NCBI RefSeq assembly: GCF_947486615.1
Contig: NZ_CANKUD010000012.1
Coordinates: 1-64,000 of the forward strand
DNA from: an uncultured Modestobacter sp.
Lineage (GTDB): Bacteria > Actinomycetota > Actinomycetes > Mycobacteriales > Geodermatophilaceae
DNA: 64,000 bases
Reading direction: 5' to 3'
Each line of letters starts with the position of its first letter. Position 1 is the stretch's first letter. Positions 50,339-59,619 of this stretch are shown here, one piece after another. The notes under the pieces were generated by a model. It saw nothing but the letters and a program-made list of their open reading frames with translations, did not search any database and had not been told where the DNA came from. The position numbers and the translations under genes are program-made.

Positions 50339-52120
50339 TCAGCTCGGGGCGCCCAGCAGCCGCCCGTTCCGCTGCACCAGCTCGGGGAACGGGGCCATGT
50401 CGATCAGCCGCCCGTCCTCGACCAGCGCGACCCGGTCGCAGTCCTGCACGGTGCTCAGCCGGTGCGCCACCGCGATGATCGTCCGGTCGTTCCGCAGCGC
50501 GGACAGCGCCGCCATCAGCTGGGCCTCGGTGTTGCTGTCCAGCGCCGAGGTGCCCTCGTCGAAGACGATCACGCTGGGCCGCCGGTACAGGGCGCGGGCG
50601 ATGGCCAACCGCTGACGCTGCCCGCCGGAGACCTTGGTACCCCGTTCGCCGATCACCGTGTCCAACCCCTCGGGGAGCGAGGCGACGAACTCATCGAGCT
50701 GGGCCAACGTGACGGCCTCGGCGACCCGTGTCTCGTCGATCTCCTGCGGGGGCACGCCCAGGGCGATGTTCTCGCGGAGGCTCGTGTCGGACAGGTGCAC
50801 CACCTGGTGCACCACGCCCAGGCTGGCGTGCCAGCCGGCCGTGGCGGAGGCGATGTCCCGCCCGTCGACCGTCACGCGCCCGGCTGCCGGCTCCATCAGT
50901 CCGAGCACGACGTCGACCAGGGTGCTCTTCCCGCCGCCGGTCGGACCGACGATGCCGATGAACTCACCGGCCCGGATGGTGAGCTGGACGTCGGTGAGCG
51001 CGTTCCGGTGGGCGCCGGGGTAGCGGGCCGTGACCCCCTCCACCCGCAGCTCGTCCTGCAGCGGGACCGGCTCGGCCGGCCGGCTGCCGGGGCTGCTGCG
51101 CGGCGGGAAGAGGGCGAGGTCGGCGTGCAGGAGGTCGATGCCGGCGCTGACGAACTTGAGGGCGTTCAACGCAGCCAGGACCTCGTTCAGCGAGGGCTGC
51201 AGGCGCACCGCTGCGTAGCCGAACAGGCCGAGGGTCGGGAGCGCGGCGAGCGCACCTCCCTCGGTCAGCAGGCTGACCCCGAGGATGCCGAGGATGCCGA
51301 GGACCAGGCAGGTCTCCACGGCCACCCGGGGCAGCTCCTTGGCGGTCGAGCGCAGGTACCGGGTGCGGGCCAGGCTCCTGCGGTCCTCGGCGAAGCGCTG
51401 CACGAAGAACGGCTGCGCGCCCAGCACGGTGATGTCCCGCCACCCGGCGAGGCTCTCGTTCAACGTCTGCAGGAGGGACCGGGACATCGACTGGGACGTC
51501 TGGCCGAGCCGCTTGACCCGCGGCTGGACCAGGCGCAGCAGTGCCCACACCAGCGGGCCGAGGACGACGAGCACGAGCAGGGTGGCCAGCGGGCTGGTGG
51601 CCAGCAGCACCGCGACGAGGCCCGCGATGATCAAGGAGTGCGACAGCAGCCGGACCGCCGGCACCAGCGCCTCACGGACGAACTGCTGGACGGTGTCGTA
51701 GGTGTTGCGGACCAGTTCGGCGGAGTTCCGTTGCAGATGGAAGCTGTTCGGCATCGCCAGGTAGCCCTCGAGCAGCTGGGTGGCCAGCCGGGCGCCGGCG
51801 TTCTCCGCCACCCGGAACTGCACGTACGACTGACCCACGATGACCACCGCGCGCAGCAGGAAGACCGCGGTGATCGCCGACCCCACGAGGATGGCCAGCC
51901 CGGTCTCGTCCCAGGTCGGCAGCACGTCGCGCAGGTCGCCGACCAGCGGCACGTCGAAGGCGCTGGCATCGGTGGTGATGCTGGCCAGCAGCCAGACCAC
52001 CAGGAGCGCGCCCAGCACCTCCAGGCCGGCGGCGAGGAGGGCGAGCAGGACGACGGCGATCCACCGGAGGCGGTGGCCCGGGCCGATCAGAGCTGAGCAC
52101 TTGCGGGCGAGATCGAGCAT
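50339..52120 (-). CDS. ABC exporter with fused membrane and ATPase domains
   Basis: A 593-residue half transporter of the type IV exporter (MsbA/PglK-like) class. Six membrane spans (about 20-320, e.g. WIAVVLLALLAAGLEVLGAL) precede the ATPase, with Walker A GPTGGGKST near residue 392, signature VSGGQRQRLAIA near 497 and Walker B VIVFDEGTSALD, where Gly replaces Pro in the usual DEP-T/A. PglK-like flippases have the same architecture and move lipid-linked sugars. Its place between UXS and glycosyltransferases supports a glycan-export role. ATG 52120 is chosen; GTG 52156 is in frame. It runs opposite to its neighbours. Confidence 0.9.
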   Translation of the reverse strand: MLDLARKCSALIGPGHRLRWIAVVLLALLAAGLEVLGALLVVWLLASITTDASAFDVPLVGDLRDVLPTWDETGLAILVGSAITAVFLLRAVVIVGQSYVQFRVAENAGARLATQLLEGYLAMPNSFHLQRNSAELVRNTYDTVQQFVREALVPAVRLLSHSLIIAGLVAVLLATSPLATLLVLVVLGPLVWALLRLVQPRVKRLGQTSQSMSRSLLQTLNESLAGWRDITVLGAQPFFVQRFAEDRRSLARTRYLRSTAKELPRVAVETCLVLGILGILGVSLLTEGGALAALPTLGLFGYAAVRLQPSLNEVLAALNALKFVSAGIDLLHADLALFPPRSSPGSRPAEPVPLQDELRVEGVTARYPGAHRNALTDVQLTIRAGEFIGIVGPTGGGKSTLVDVVLGLMEPAAGRVTVDGRDIASATAGWHASLGVVHQVVHLSDTSLRENIALGVPPQEIDETRVAEAVTLAQLDEFVASLPEGLDTVIGERGTKVSGGQRQRLAIARALYRRPSVIVFDEGTSALDSNTEAQLMAALSALRNDRTIIAVAHRLSTVQDCDRVALVEDGRLIDMAPFPELVQRNGRLLGAPS

Positions 52121-52297
52121 GGGTGGCGGTCCCCGGGGTGGGCCAACGGTGGTCACGTCCAGCGGGTGAGGCTACCCAGGCGGGCCTGCGACCAGGGCGA
52201 TCGGCGTACGCACCCGGGCCTGGCCGATGGTTGTGCTGTGCCATCCTGGGCGGGCAGGCCTCGAGGACGCGGGGGTGCCGACGAGAACGAGGAGCTC

Positions 52298-53824
52298 ATG
52301 GACCGGCAACCAGCGACCGAGCACGAACGCGCGCCATCGGACCGGCACGTGGTGGTCCTGGGGGCCGGCCCCGCCGGGCTCACGGCCGCGTGGCGGCTGA
52401 CCCGCGACGACGTCGCCGTCCACGTCCTGGAGGCCGACGCCGAGAAGGTCGGCGGGATCTCCCGGACCGAGGAGCACGCGGGCTTCCGGTTCGACATCGG
52501 CGGTCACCGGTTCTTCAGCAAGTCCGACGAGGTCGAGAAGCTGTGGCGGGACATCCTGCCGGCCGAGGAGTGGCTCTCCGTGCGGCGGATGTCGCGCATC
52601 TACTACCGCCGGCAGTTCTTCGACTACCCGATCAAGGCGGTGGACACGCTGAGCAAGCTCGGCGTGGGGACCTCCGTCATGTGCGTGCTGTCCTACCTGC
52701 GGGCCCGGGCGTTCCCCCGCCGCGAGGTGCGCAACTTCGAGGACTGGATCGTCAACCACTTCGGGCTGCGGCTCTACCGCATCTTCTTCAAGACCTACAC
52801 GGAGAAGGTGTGGGGCCGACCCTGCACCGAGATCTCCGCGGACTGGGCCGCCCAGCGCATCAAGGGGCTGTCCCTGCTGTCCGCGATCCGGCACGCCCTC
52901 CCCCGGCGCAAGCGGGCCGGCGACGAGGTGATCAAGACCCTGATCGAGGTGTTCGCCTACCCCCGGCAGGGGCCGGGGCAGATGTGGGAGCACGCGGCCG
53001 CGCAGATCTCCGCGACCAGCGGCTCGGTGGAGATGGACTCGCGGGTGGTCGAGGTCCACCACGCCGAGGGCCGGGTGACCCACGTCGTGGCCGAGACGGC
53101 CGGGACCCGCCGGGACGTGACCGGCACCGACTTCATCGCCACGCTCCCGCTGCGGGAGCTGGTCGGCGCGATGCACCCGCCCGCCCCGCCGGAGGTGCAG
53201 GCGGCCGCGGACGCCCTGGACTACCGCGACTACCTCACCGTGGTGCTCGTGGTCGACCGGGCGGACGTGTTCCCGGACAACTGGATCTACATCCACGAGC
53301 CCGAGGTGCTGCTGGGGCGCATCCAGAACTACAAGAACTGGTCGCCGGACATGGTGCCGGACCTGAGCCAGACCGCGCTGGGGCTGGAGTACTTCACCAC
53401 CGAGGGCGACGAGCACCTGTGGGAGCTCGACGACGAGGCCCTCATCCGGCTCGGCGTCCGGGAGTCCGCGCAGATCGGGCTGGTGCGCCCCGAGGAGGTC
53501 CGCGACGCCACCGTCGTCCGGATGCCCAAGGCCTACCCGGTGTACGACGACAGCTACGCGGCGAACGTCGGGATCATCCGCGGCTGGCTGGACGCGGTCG
53601 CCGGCAACCTGCAGACCGTCGGGCGCAACGGCATGCACAAGTACAACAACCAGGACCACTCGATGCTCTCGGCGCTGCTGGCCGCCCGGAACCTCCTCGG
53701 CGAGGACTGGGACCCGTGGAAGGTGAACACCGACGCGGAGTACCACGAGGAGGTCGCCCCCGGCGCGGACCAGGCCGGCCGCAAGATCCCCGGCCACGCC
53801 GCGCCCCTGCCCCGCCGGTCGTGA
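52298..53824 (+). CDS. FAD-dependent oxidoreductase, UDP-galactopyranose-mutase/amine-oxidase-like
   Basis: A 508-residue flavoprotein. HVVVLGAGPAGLTAAWRLTR (about 17-36) binds FAD; FRFDIGGHRFFSKSDEVEKLW, FKTYTEKVWGRPCTEI and YPRQGPGQMWEHAA are signatures of an actinobacterial and cyanobacterial NAD(P)/FAD group located in polysaccharide clusters. The reaction is unknown; sugar or lipid-carrier oxidation fits the neighbourhood. ATG 52298 follows GAACGAGGAGCTC. It overlaps the downstream GT2 gene by 4 nt, so the two act together. Confidence 0.85.
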   Translation: MDRQPATEHERAPSDRHVVVLGAGPAGLTAAWRLTRDDVAVHVLEADAEKVGGISRTEEHAGFRFDIGGHRFFSKSDEVEKLWRDILPAEEWLSVRRMSRIYYRRQFFDYPIKAVDTLSKLGVGTSVMCVLSYLRARAFPRREVRNFEDWIVNHFGLRLYRIFFKTYTEKVWGRPCTEISADWAAQRIKGLSLLSAIRHALPRRKRAGDEVIKTLIEVFAYPRQGPGQMWEHAAAQISATSGSVEMDSRVVEVHHAEGRVTHVVAETAGTRRDVTGTDFIATLPLRELVGAMHPPAPPEVQAAADALDYRDYLTVVLVVDRADVFPDNWIYIHEPEVLLGRIQNYKNWSPDMVPDLSQTALGLEYFTTEGDEHLWELDDEALIRLGVRESAQIGLVRPEEVRDATVVRMPKAYPVYDDSYAANVGIIRGWLDAVAGNLQTVGRNGMHKYNNQDHSMLSALLAARNLLGEDWDPWKVNTDAEYHEEVAPGADQAGRKIPGHAAPLPRRS

Positions 53825-54681
53825 CGGCCTGCACCGTCGTCGTCCCCACCCGGGACCGGCCCGGGCTGCTCCGCGAGGCCGTGGACAGCGCGCTGGCGCA
53901 GACCGCCGCGGACACCCGGGTGCTGGTGGTGGACGACGGCTCGGACACCCCGGTCGCACTGCCGGCGCACCCCCGGCTCACGGTGGTCCGCCACCTGCGC
54001 CCGCGGGGCGTCTCCGCGGCCCGCAATCTGGGCACGTCGCTGGCCGCCACCGAGCTGGTCACCTTCCTCGACGACGACGACCGGCTCCGGCCGGGGATGG
54101 TGCAGCGGTCGCTGGAGGTGCTCGAGACAGCTGCCGCCCCGGGCCCGGTCGCGGTGCTGTCCGGGGTGGCCGTCCTCGACCGGGACGGCGCCGAGGTCGA
54201 CGCCCGGCTGCCGCCCGACCTGTGCCCGCGCGGCGCGCACTTCTCCCTCGAACCGGTCCAGGAGGGGCGCTCCTACTTCGGCAAGCAGACGCTGGTCGTC
54301 CCGCGGGAGGTGCTGCTGGACATCCGCGGGTTCGACGAGTGCTTCCGCTCCCGGGTGGTCACCGAGCTGTTCTGGCGGCTCAACCCGGTCTGCGCGATCG
54401 TGGGGGTCCCGGAGGTCACCTACGAGCTGCGCGCGCACGAGGGGCCCCGCATCTCCACCGACCGGCGGCTGCGCCAGCGCAGCTTCCGGCAGCTCGTCGC
54501 CACCCACGGGGAGCTGCTCCGGGCCCATCCGCAGGGGTACGCCGAGCTCCTCGCCCAGCACGCCCGCACCTCGGTCGGCGCCGGCCAGCCCGTGGCCGCG
54601 CTGCTCGCGACGGCACGGCACGCGCGGCTGGACCCGCGGCGCACCACCGGCGGCCTGCGGGACGCCCTGCGCCGGGGCTGA
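53821..54681 (+). CDS. glycosyltransferase family 2
   Basis: A 286-residue GT-A enzyme. VVVPTRDRPGLLREAVDSAL and VLVVDDGSD bind UDP-sugar; the DXD-type stretch is FLDDDDRLRPG (about 82-92), and GFDECFRSRVVTELFWRLNP holds the catalytic base region. It lacks membrane spans. GTG 53821 overlaps the FAD protein stop. A clear paralog lies tail to tail at 54710-55588, with the same order of motifs (FDESFRSRVQTELFLRLNP), pointing to gene duplication with inversion. The acceptor is unknown. Confidence 0.88.
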   Translation: MTACTVVVPTRDRPGLLREAVDSALAQTAADTRVLVVDDGSDTPVALPAHPRLTVVRHLRPRGVSAARNLGTSLAATELVTFLDDDDRLRPGMVQRSLEVLETAAAPGPVAVLSGVAVLDRDGAEVDARLPPDLCPRGAHFSLEPVQEGRSYFGKQTLVVPREVLLDIRGFDECFRSRVVTELFWRLNPVCAIVGVPEVTYELRAHEGPRISTDRRLRQRSFRQLVATHGELLRAHPQGYAELLAQHARTSVGAGQPVAALLATARHARLDPRRTTGGLRDALRRG

Positions 54682-54709
54682 TCACCCCACCGCCGCACCC
54701 CGGCGCAGC

Positions 54710-55588
54710 TCAGCGCCGCGCCGGCCCGACCCGGGCCCGCACCGCGCCGGCGGAGTGCAGTCCGGCGCGCAGCGGGTGCAGCCGCAGGGCCCGGAGCCAG
54801 GTGTGCACCGCCGTGCCGCGGTGGCCGGCGTCCCAGAGCTTGACGGCCTGGTGGCTGACCAGCTCGGCGTGCCGGCCCCGGCCGGCGGCGGCGAACAGGT
54901 CGCGGTGCTTGGCCTCCAGCATCTGCATGCTGCGCGCCCGGACCGCCGGGTCACCGGAGACCTGGGGGCCGTCGTGCCGCCGCCGGCGGTAGGTGGCGGT
55001 GGGCAGACCCAGCAGGGAGCACGCCGGGTTGAGCCGCAGGAAGAGCTCGGTCTGCACCCGGGAGCGGAACGACTCGTCCCACCCGCCGATCTCCTGCAGC
55101 ACGGCCCGCTCCACCACCAGGGTGGACTTCAGGGCGAAGGACCGGCCGGGCGGCGGGTCCTCCAGGTGGAACCGGGCACCCCGGGGCAGCGTCGGGGGCA
55201 GCCGGGTCTCCACCACCCGGCCCTCGCGGTCCACGATCTCCACCCCGGACAGCGAGGCCACCGGTGCCGGGAGGTCGGTGGTGGCCAGGGCGGCGAGCGC
55301 CACCTCCAGGTGGTCCGGCAGGAGCAGGTCGTCGTCGTCCAGGTAGGTGATCCACCGGCCCCGCGCCTCGGCCAGCCCGACGTTGCGGGCCGCCGAGACG
55401 CCGCCGTTGGTCTCCAGCCGGACCACCCGCAGCCGGGGGTGCGGCTCCAGTCGCACCGGGGTGGTGGAGGCGTCGTCGACCACGAGCACCTCGTGGTCGA
55501 CCCCGGTCTGGGCCAGTGCGCTGGCCACGGCGTCGGCCAGCAGCCCGGGACGGTTGAACGTCGAGATGACGACGGTGGCGGCGACCAT
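54710..55588 (-). CDS. glycosyltransferase family 2, paralog of the preceding gene
   Basis: A 292-residue GT-A protein. VVISTFNRPGLLADAVASAL, VLVVDDASTTP, YLDDDDLLLPDH and WDESFRSRVQTELFLRLNPAC occur in the same positions as in 53821-54681. The two genes are convergent, 28 bp apart. The C-terminal part (AVHTWLRALRLHPLRAGLHS) is basic and could touch the membrane. ATG 55588 is the start. Specificity is not known. The upstream side holds a 26-bp direct repeat before the divergent GMC gene. Confidence 0.88.
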   Translation of the reverse strand: MVAATVVISTFNRPGLLADAVASALAQTGVDHEVLVVDDASTTPVRLEPHPRLRVVRLETNGGVSAARNVGLAEARGRWITYLDDDDLLLPDHLEVALAALATTDLPAPVASLSGVEIVDREGRVVETRLPPTLPRGARFHLEDPPPGRSFALKSTLVVERAVLQEIGGWDESFRSRVQTELFLRLNPACSLLGLPTATYRRRRHDGPQVSGDPAVRARSMQMLEAKHRDLFAAAGRGRHAELVSHQAVKLWDAGHRGTAVHTWLRALRLHPLRAGLHSAGAVRARVGPARR

Positions 55589-55617
55589 GCCCGGACCCTA
55601 CGGCGAGGCTCTCCGGT

Positions 55618-55669
55618 CGAATCCTCGGCGCACGGCCCGGGGCCGAACCCTCGGCGCACGGCCCCGGCC
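55618..55669. repeat. 26-bp tandem duplication in the GMC upstream region
   Basis: Two adjacent 26-bp units (55618-55643 and 55644-55669) share 23 of 26 bases around CTCGGCGCACGGCC. A TACTGT -10-like hexamer follows at about 55679-55684, so the repeats lie where activator or -35 contacts would be. Between divergent starts of a GT2 gene and the GMC gene. Confidence 0.7.
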
Positions 55670-55741
55670 GCCCGGTCGCTACTGTCGGGGCGCCCTGGGG
55701 CCGACGTCGGAGGGCCAAGTCGTCGAACCGGGAGCGTCACC

Positions 55742-57379
55742 GTGATCGCAGAGCTGGCCGACGTGCGCGAGGATGTCCCGCACGCGGACGTCGCCGTCGT
55801 GGGGGCGGGCTTCGCCGGGATCGACCTGGCCGTGCAGCTGGGCCGCCGCGGCCTGCGGGTGCTGCTGATCGAGGCCGGCCGGGACTCCTTCGACCCGGCC
55901 GCCCAGGACCTCGCCCGCTTCTCCAACGTCGGCAAGCCGCTGCGCGAGCCGGACCCGGAGGGCCCGCACAACCCCTACCTGGACCGGGCTTTCCGCGGCG
56001 AGACCCGGATCCGGCAGTTCGGTGGCACGTCCACGATCTGGACCGGCAAGTGGCGGCTGCTCAACCCGCTGACCTTCCAGCAGCGGGAGTGGGTGCCGGG
56101 CAGCGGCTGGCCGATCACCCGCGAGGAGCTCCTCCCCTTCCACGCCGAGGTGGCGCGGGACCACGGGATCGGTGACGTCGACGCGCTGCCGGACGGCGGC
56201 CGCCACCACCCGCTGGCGCAGGAGTGCACCGCCGCCGGGATCGACAGCTCGCTGCTGCACTGGCAGGCCAGCCCGCTGCGGATGGCCGAGCGCTACCGCG
56301 ACGAGCTCCGCGCCATGCCGAACGTCCAGGTCCTGCTCGGGGCGACCGCGACCGAGCTGGTGCTCGACGACGCGCACCGGCGGGTGCGGACCGTCGTCGT
56401 CCGGTCGCTGGGCGGGCACCGGGCCGAGCTCTCCGCCGACCAGGTCGTGCTCGCCACCGGCGGGCTGGAGCCGGCCCGGCTGCTGCTGGCCTCGGACCGC
56501 CAGCTGCCCGAGGGCATCGGCAACGCCCACGGCCTGGTGGGGCGCTACTTCCAGGACCACCCCAAGACCAAGCGGGCCGTGCTGCGGCCGAGTCCGGCGC
56601 TGCGCCGGATGGCCGACTGGCTCGCCACCGACCCGCTGCCCCGGGACCAGCTGCTGTTCGGTCTCTCCCTGGAGGAGCAGCGCCGGCACCGGCTGCTGGA
56701 CCACGCGGTGTCGGTGCGCCCGGTCTTCGACTACGAGCTGGACTACCCCGCCGCCGACGTGGTGGCTGTTCGGGAGGCGCTGCGCAACCGCAGCCTGCGC
56801 GGGCTCACCCGGGCGACGCTGGCCCGGGCCGCCGCGCCGCGCACCCTGCGCCAGTACGTCGGCCAGCGGGTGCACCGCCGGCGCCGCGGCCGGGTGGCGC
56901 ACTACGCGACGGCGATCTACCTGGAGCAGGCACCCAACCCGGAGAGCCGGCTGCGGCTGGGCGCGCGCCGGGATGCGCTGGGCATGCGGGAGCTGGAGAT
57001 CGACTGGCAGCTCAGCCCACTGGACCACGAGTCGTTCGGCCGGCTGCAGGGCCTGCTGACCGACGCCTTCGCCCGCGCCGGCCTCGGTGAGCTCGACTTC
57101 GGGCCCGACGAGCTCACCCTCGCCGACGCCGGGGACGCCAACCACCACATCGGCGCGACCCGGATGGCCGCGCGACCGGAGGAGGGCGTGGTCGACCGCG
57201 ACTGCCGGGTGTTCGGCACCGACAACCTCTACATCGCGACCGCGTCGGTCTTCCCGACCGGCGAGTGCGCCACCCCGACCTTCACCATCGCCGCGCTGGC
57301 GCGCCGGCTCAGCGCCCACCTGCTGGCGCTGCGGGACGACGAGCGGGCCCCGGCGCTCCGCGCGCCCGGCGACCAGTAG
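55742..57379 (+). CDS. GMC-family oxidoreductase
   Basis: A 545-residue FAD enzyme of the glucose-methanol-choline class. VAVVGAGFAGIDLAVQLGRRG (in part; about 18-36) is the FAD motif, RQFGGTSTIWTGKWRLLNPL is the second conserved region, VLATGGLEPARLLLAS is typical, and NHHIGATRMA plus TDNLYIATASVFPTGECATPTFTIAALA near the C terminus carry the catalytic His. It oxidises an alcohol or sugar hydroxyl. It sits beside glycosyltransferases, suggesting sugar modification. GTG 55742 starts MIAELADVREDVPHAD. Confidence 0.9.
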   Translation: MIAELADVREDVPHADVAVVGAGFAGIDLAVQLGRRGLRVLLIEAGRDSFDPAAQDLARFSNVGKPLREPDPEGPHNPYLDRAFRGETRIRQFGGTSTIWTGKWRLLNPLTFQQREWVPGSGWPITREELLPFHAEVARDHGIGDVDALPDGGRHHPLAQECTAAGIDSSLLHWQASPLRMAERYRDELRAMPNVQVLLGATATELVLDDAHRRVRTVVVRSLGGHRAELSADQVVLATGGLEPARLLLASDRQLPEGIGNAHGLVGRYFQDHPKTKRAVLRPSPALRRMADWLATDPLPRDQLLFGLSLEEQRRHRLLDHAVSVRPVFDYELDYPAADVVAVREALRNRSLRGLTRATLARAAAPRTLRQYVGQRVHRRRRGRVAHYATAIYLEQAPNPESRLRLGARRDALGMRELEIDWQLSPLDHESFGRLQGLLTDAFARAGLGELDFGPDELTLADAGDANHHIGATRMAARPEEGVVDRDCRVFGTDNLYIATASVFPTGECATPTFTIAALARRLSAHLLALRDDERAPALRAPGDQ

Positions 57380-57392
57380 CCCGCGGAGCAGC

Positions 57393-58391
57393 TCAGTCGG
57401 CCGATGTTCGGCCCGTCGTCAGGCGGTGGCGGAGCAGCACGTAGCCGAAGACCGCGCCGCTGTAGGCGTAGGAGAGCCACAGCCACGGAACGGTGGCGGC
57501 GGCGAAGGGCAGGCCGCGGTGCCGGGCGTAGAAGCGCAGCAGCGGGACGTCCAGGGCCAGCAGCGTGCCCGCCGACGCCGCGGCGAGGCGACGGCCCGGA
57601 CGCCGGCGGGCGGCGACCATGCCCAGCAGCAGCGCGCCGGTCGCGGCGACCTTGGCCCGCCCGGCGCGGTCGATGTTCAGGTCGTCGTCGAAGCCGGTCC
57701 GGCTGACGATCAGCTCGCTCCAGGGCAGCGCCCGGGAGAGCACGTCGGCGCGCACCAGCGAGGTCGCCGTCCACCGCTTGAGGTGCTTGACCTGGATCTC
57801 CGGCACCACGTGGATCCGGCCGCCGGCTGCGCGCAGCCGCTGGCCGAGCTCGATGTCCTCGATGCTGGGCTCGGTGTAGGCCTCGTCGAAGCCGCCCAGC
57901 GCGGTGAACGCCGTCCGGCGGATGGCGCCGCACGCCCCCCAGAAGGTGAACCCCTCCCGGCGGGAGCGGTGGTGCACGAAGTGGTTGAGCAGGTTCTTGT
58001 ACTGGGACAGGAAGTTCGGCGCGCCCGGGGAGTCGTCGTAGGAGCCGATCAGCGCGTCCACCTCGGGGTGCTCACCGAGGTGGGCGGCGACCCGGGCGAC
58101 CAGGTCGGGGCGCACCTCGACGTCGGCGTCGATGAACAGCAGCACCTCGCCCCGCACGGAGCGTGCGCCGATGTTCCGGGCGCGACCCGGGCCGCCCCGG
58201 GTGGTCAGCGGGATCACCTCGGTGGCGTGCGGCCGCACCCGCTCCACGACCTGCGGATCGGCGCCGTCCACCACCACGACCACGTCGACCGGCGCGGGGT
58301 CGAGGGCGTCGACCGCGGCGAGGCAGCGGCGCAGCTCCGGGCCGTCGCGGTGGACGGGCAGCACGAGGGACAGTGACGGTGGGCCGCTCAT
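57393..58391 (-). CDS. membrane-associated glycosyltransferase family 2
   Basis: A 332-residue GT2 protein. SLSLVLPVHRDGPELRRCL starts the nucleotide-sugar fold, the DXD motif is LLFIDADVEVRPD (about 86-98), and FDEAYTEPSIEDIELGQRLR holds the ED catalytic motif. The C-terminal third has two or three hydrophobic segments (AATGALLLGMVAA; LLALDVPLLRF; WLWLSYAYSGAVFGYVLL), so it is likely anchored in the membrane. ATG 58391 is the start. It is convergent with the GMC gene (13 bp) and divergent from the MocA gene. Confidence 0.88.
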   Translation of the reverse strand: MSGPPSLSLVLPVHRDGPELRRCLAAVDALDPAPVDVVVVVDGADPQVVERVRPHATEVIPLTTRGGPGRARNIGARSVRGEVLLFIDADVEVRPDLVARVAAHLGEHPEVDALIGSYDDSPGAPNFLSQYKNLLNHFVHHRSRREGFTFWGACGAIRRTAFTALGGFDEAYTEPSIEDIELGQRLRAAGGRIHVVPEIQVKHLKRWTATSLVRADVLSRALPWSELIVSRTGFDDDLNIDRAGRAKVAATGALLLGMVAARRRPGRRLAAASAGTLLALDVPLLRFYARHRGLPFAAATVPWLWLSYAYSGAVFGYVLLRHRLTTGRTSAD

Positions 58392-58581
58392 CGGAAGGCT
58401 CCCTGGCGGCGCGTGCAGCACCTCTCGTGGACGACGCCCAGGGGCGTCGATCAGGACCGGGGCGGACGCTAGCACGCGCCGGCCGGTGCCCCGGAGACCG
58501 TCGGGACGGGGTGGGTCCGGCCGATAGCCTGTGCCGAACGCCGCCGTCCTCCGGCGGTGCCGCCGAGCCAGGGGAGTGGAC

Positions 58582-59619
58582 GTGAGCGCACCGATCGGCG
58601 TGGGCCTGGTGGGTTGTGGCCGGATCGCCCGGATGTTCCACCTGCCGATCCTGCGCGACCTGCCCTCGGCCCGGCTCGTCGCCGTCGCCGAGCAGAACCC
58701 GGGCACCCGGGCGGCCGCGCTGGAGATGGCACCCGGCACGGTCGGGGTGGCCGACGTCGAGGCGCTGCTGGCCATCCCCGCGGTGGAGGCGGTGGTGATC
58801 TGCCTGCCGACCCACCTGCACGCCGAGACCGCGATCGCCTCCTTCGAGGCCGGCCGGCACACCTACGTGGAGAAGCCGCTGGCGCTGGACGGCGCGGAGG
58901 CCCGCCGGGTGCAGGAGGCGTGGGCGGCCAGCGGCCGGCGGGGCGCGGTGGGCTTCAACTTCCGGTTCCACCCGCTCTACCGGCAGGTCCGCCGGGCGCT
59001 GACCGACCAGCAGCTGGGCGAGGTGGTGGCGCTGCGCTCGGTGTTCAGCTCGGCGCCCCGCGAGGTGCCGGAGTGGAAGCGCGCCCGGGAGACCGGCGGC
59101 GGCGCCCTGCTCGACCTCGCCTCCCACCACGTGGACCTGGTCCGCTACCTGCTCGGCGCGGAGATCGAGGCGGTCGCCGCCTCGATCTCCTCCCGGCACA
59201 GCGTCCAGGACACCGCGGCGGTCACGCTGCAGCTGTCCACCGGCGCCGTCGCGCAGCTGCTGGCCACGGTCTCGGCTGCCGCGAGCGACCGGATCGAGGT
59301 GCTGGGCACCGGCGCCACCCTGGAGGCCGACCGGATGGGCCGGCGCCGGCTCACGGTGGTGCCGGCCGGTGGTGCCGGCGGCCCGGCCGCCGCGGCCCGG
59401 GCGTTGCTCTCCGGCGCGTCGGCCACCCTGGACCGGCTCCGCCCGCCGCCCGAGCCGTCCTTCGCGGCCTCGCTGGCGGCGTTCGTCGACGACGTCCGGA
59501 CCGGGGCCACGAGCGGCGCGACGATCGAGGACGGCGTGCGCAGCCTGGCCGTCGTGGAGGCGGCGGAGCGGTCGGCGGCCACCGGCGCGCTGGAACGCGT
59601 CGCGGGGCCGACCGGGTGA
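58582..59619 (+). CDS. Gfo/Idh/MocA-family sugar dehydrogenase
   Basis: A 345-residue NAD(P)-dependent oxidoreductase. GVGLVGCGRIARMFHLPIL (about 6-24) binds the cofactor, and CLPTHLHAETAIASFEAGRHTYVEKPLAL (in parts) contains the conserved EKP lysine; LDLASHHVDLVRYLLG supplies the catalytic His region. Members oxidise or reduce sugar nucleotides or inositols. GTG 58582 follows AGGGGAGTG. It overlaps the GT4 gene by 4 nt and heads a five-gene run of overlapping genes to the window end. The substrate may be a UDP-sugar of this cluster. Confidence 0.9.
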   Translation: MSAPIGVGLVGCGRIARMFHLPILRDLPSARLVAVAEQNPGTRAAALEMAPGTVGVADVEALLAIPAVEAVVICLPTHLHAETAIASFEAGRHTYVEKPLALDGAEARRVQEAWAASGRRGAVGFNFRFHPLYRQVRRALTDQQLGEVVALRSVFSSAPREVPEWKRARETGGGALLDLASHHVDLVRYLLGAEIEAVAASISSRHSVQDTAAVTLQLSTGAVAQLLATVSAAASDRIEVLGTGATLEADRMGRRRLTVVPAGGAGGPAAAARALLSGASATLDRLRPPPEPSFAASLAAFVDDVRTGATSGATIEDGVRSLAVVEAAERSAATGALERVAGPTG

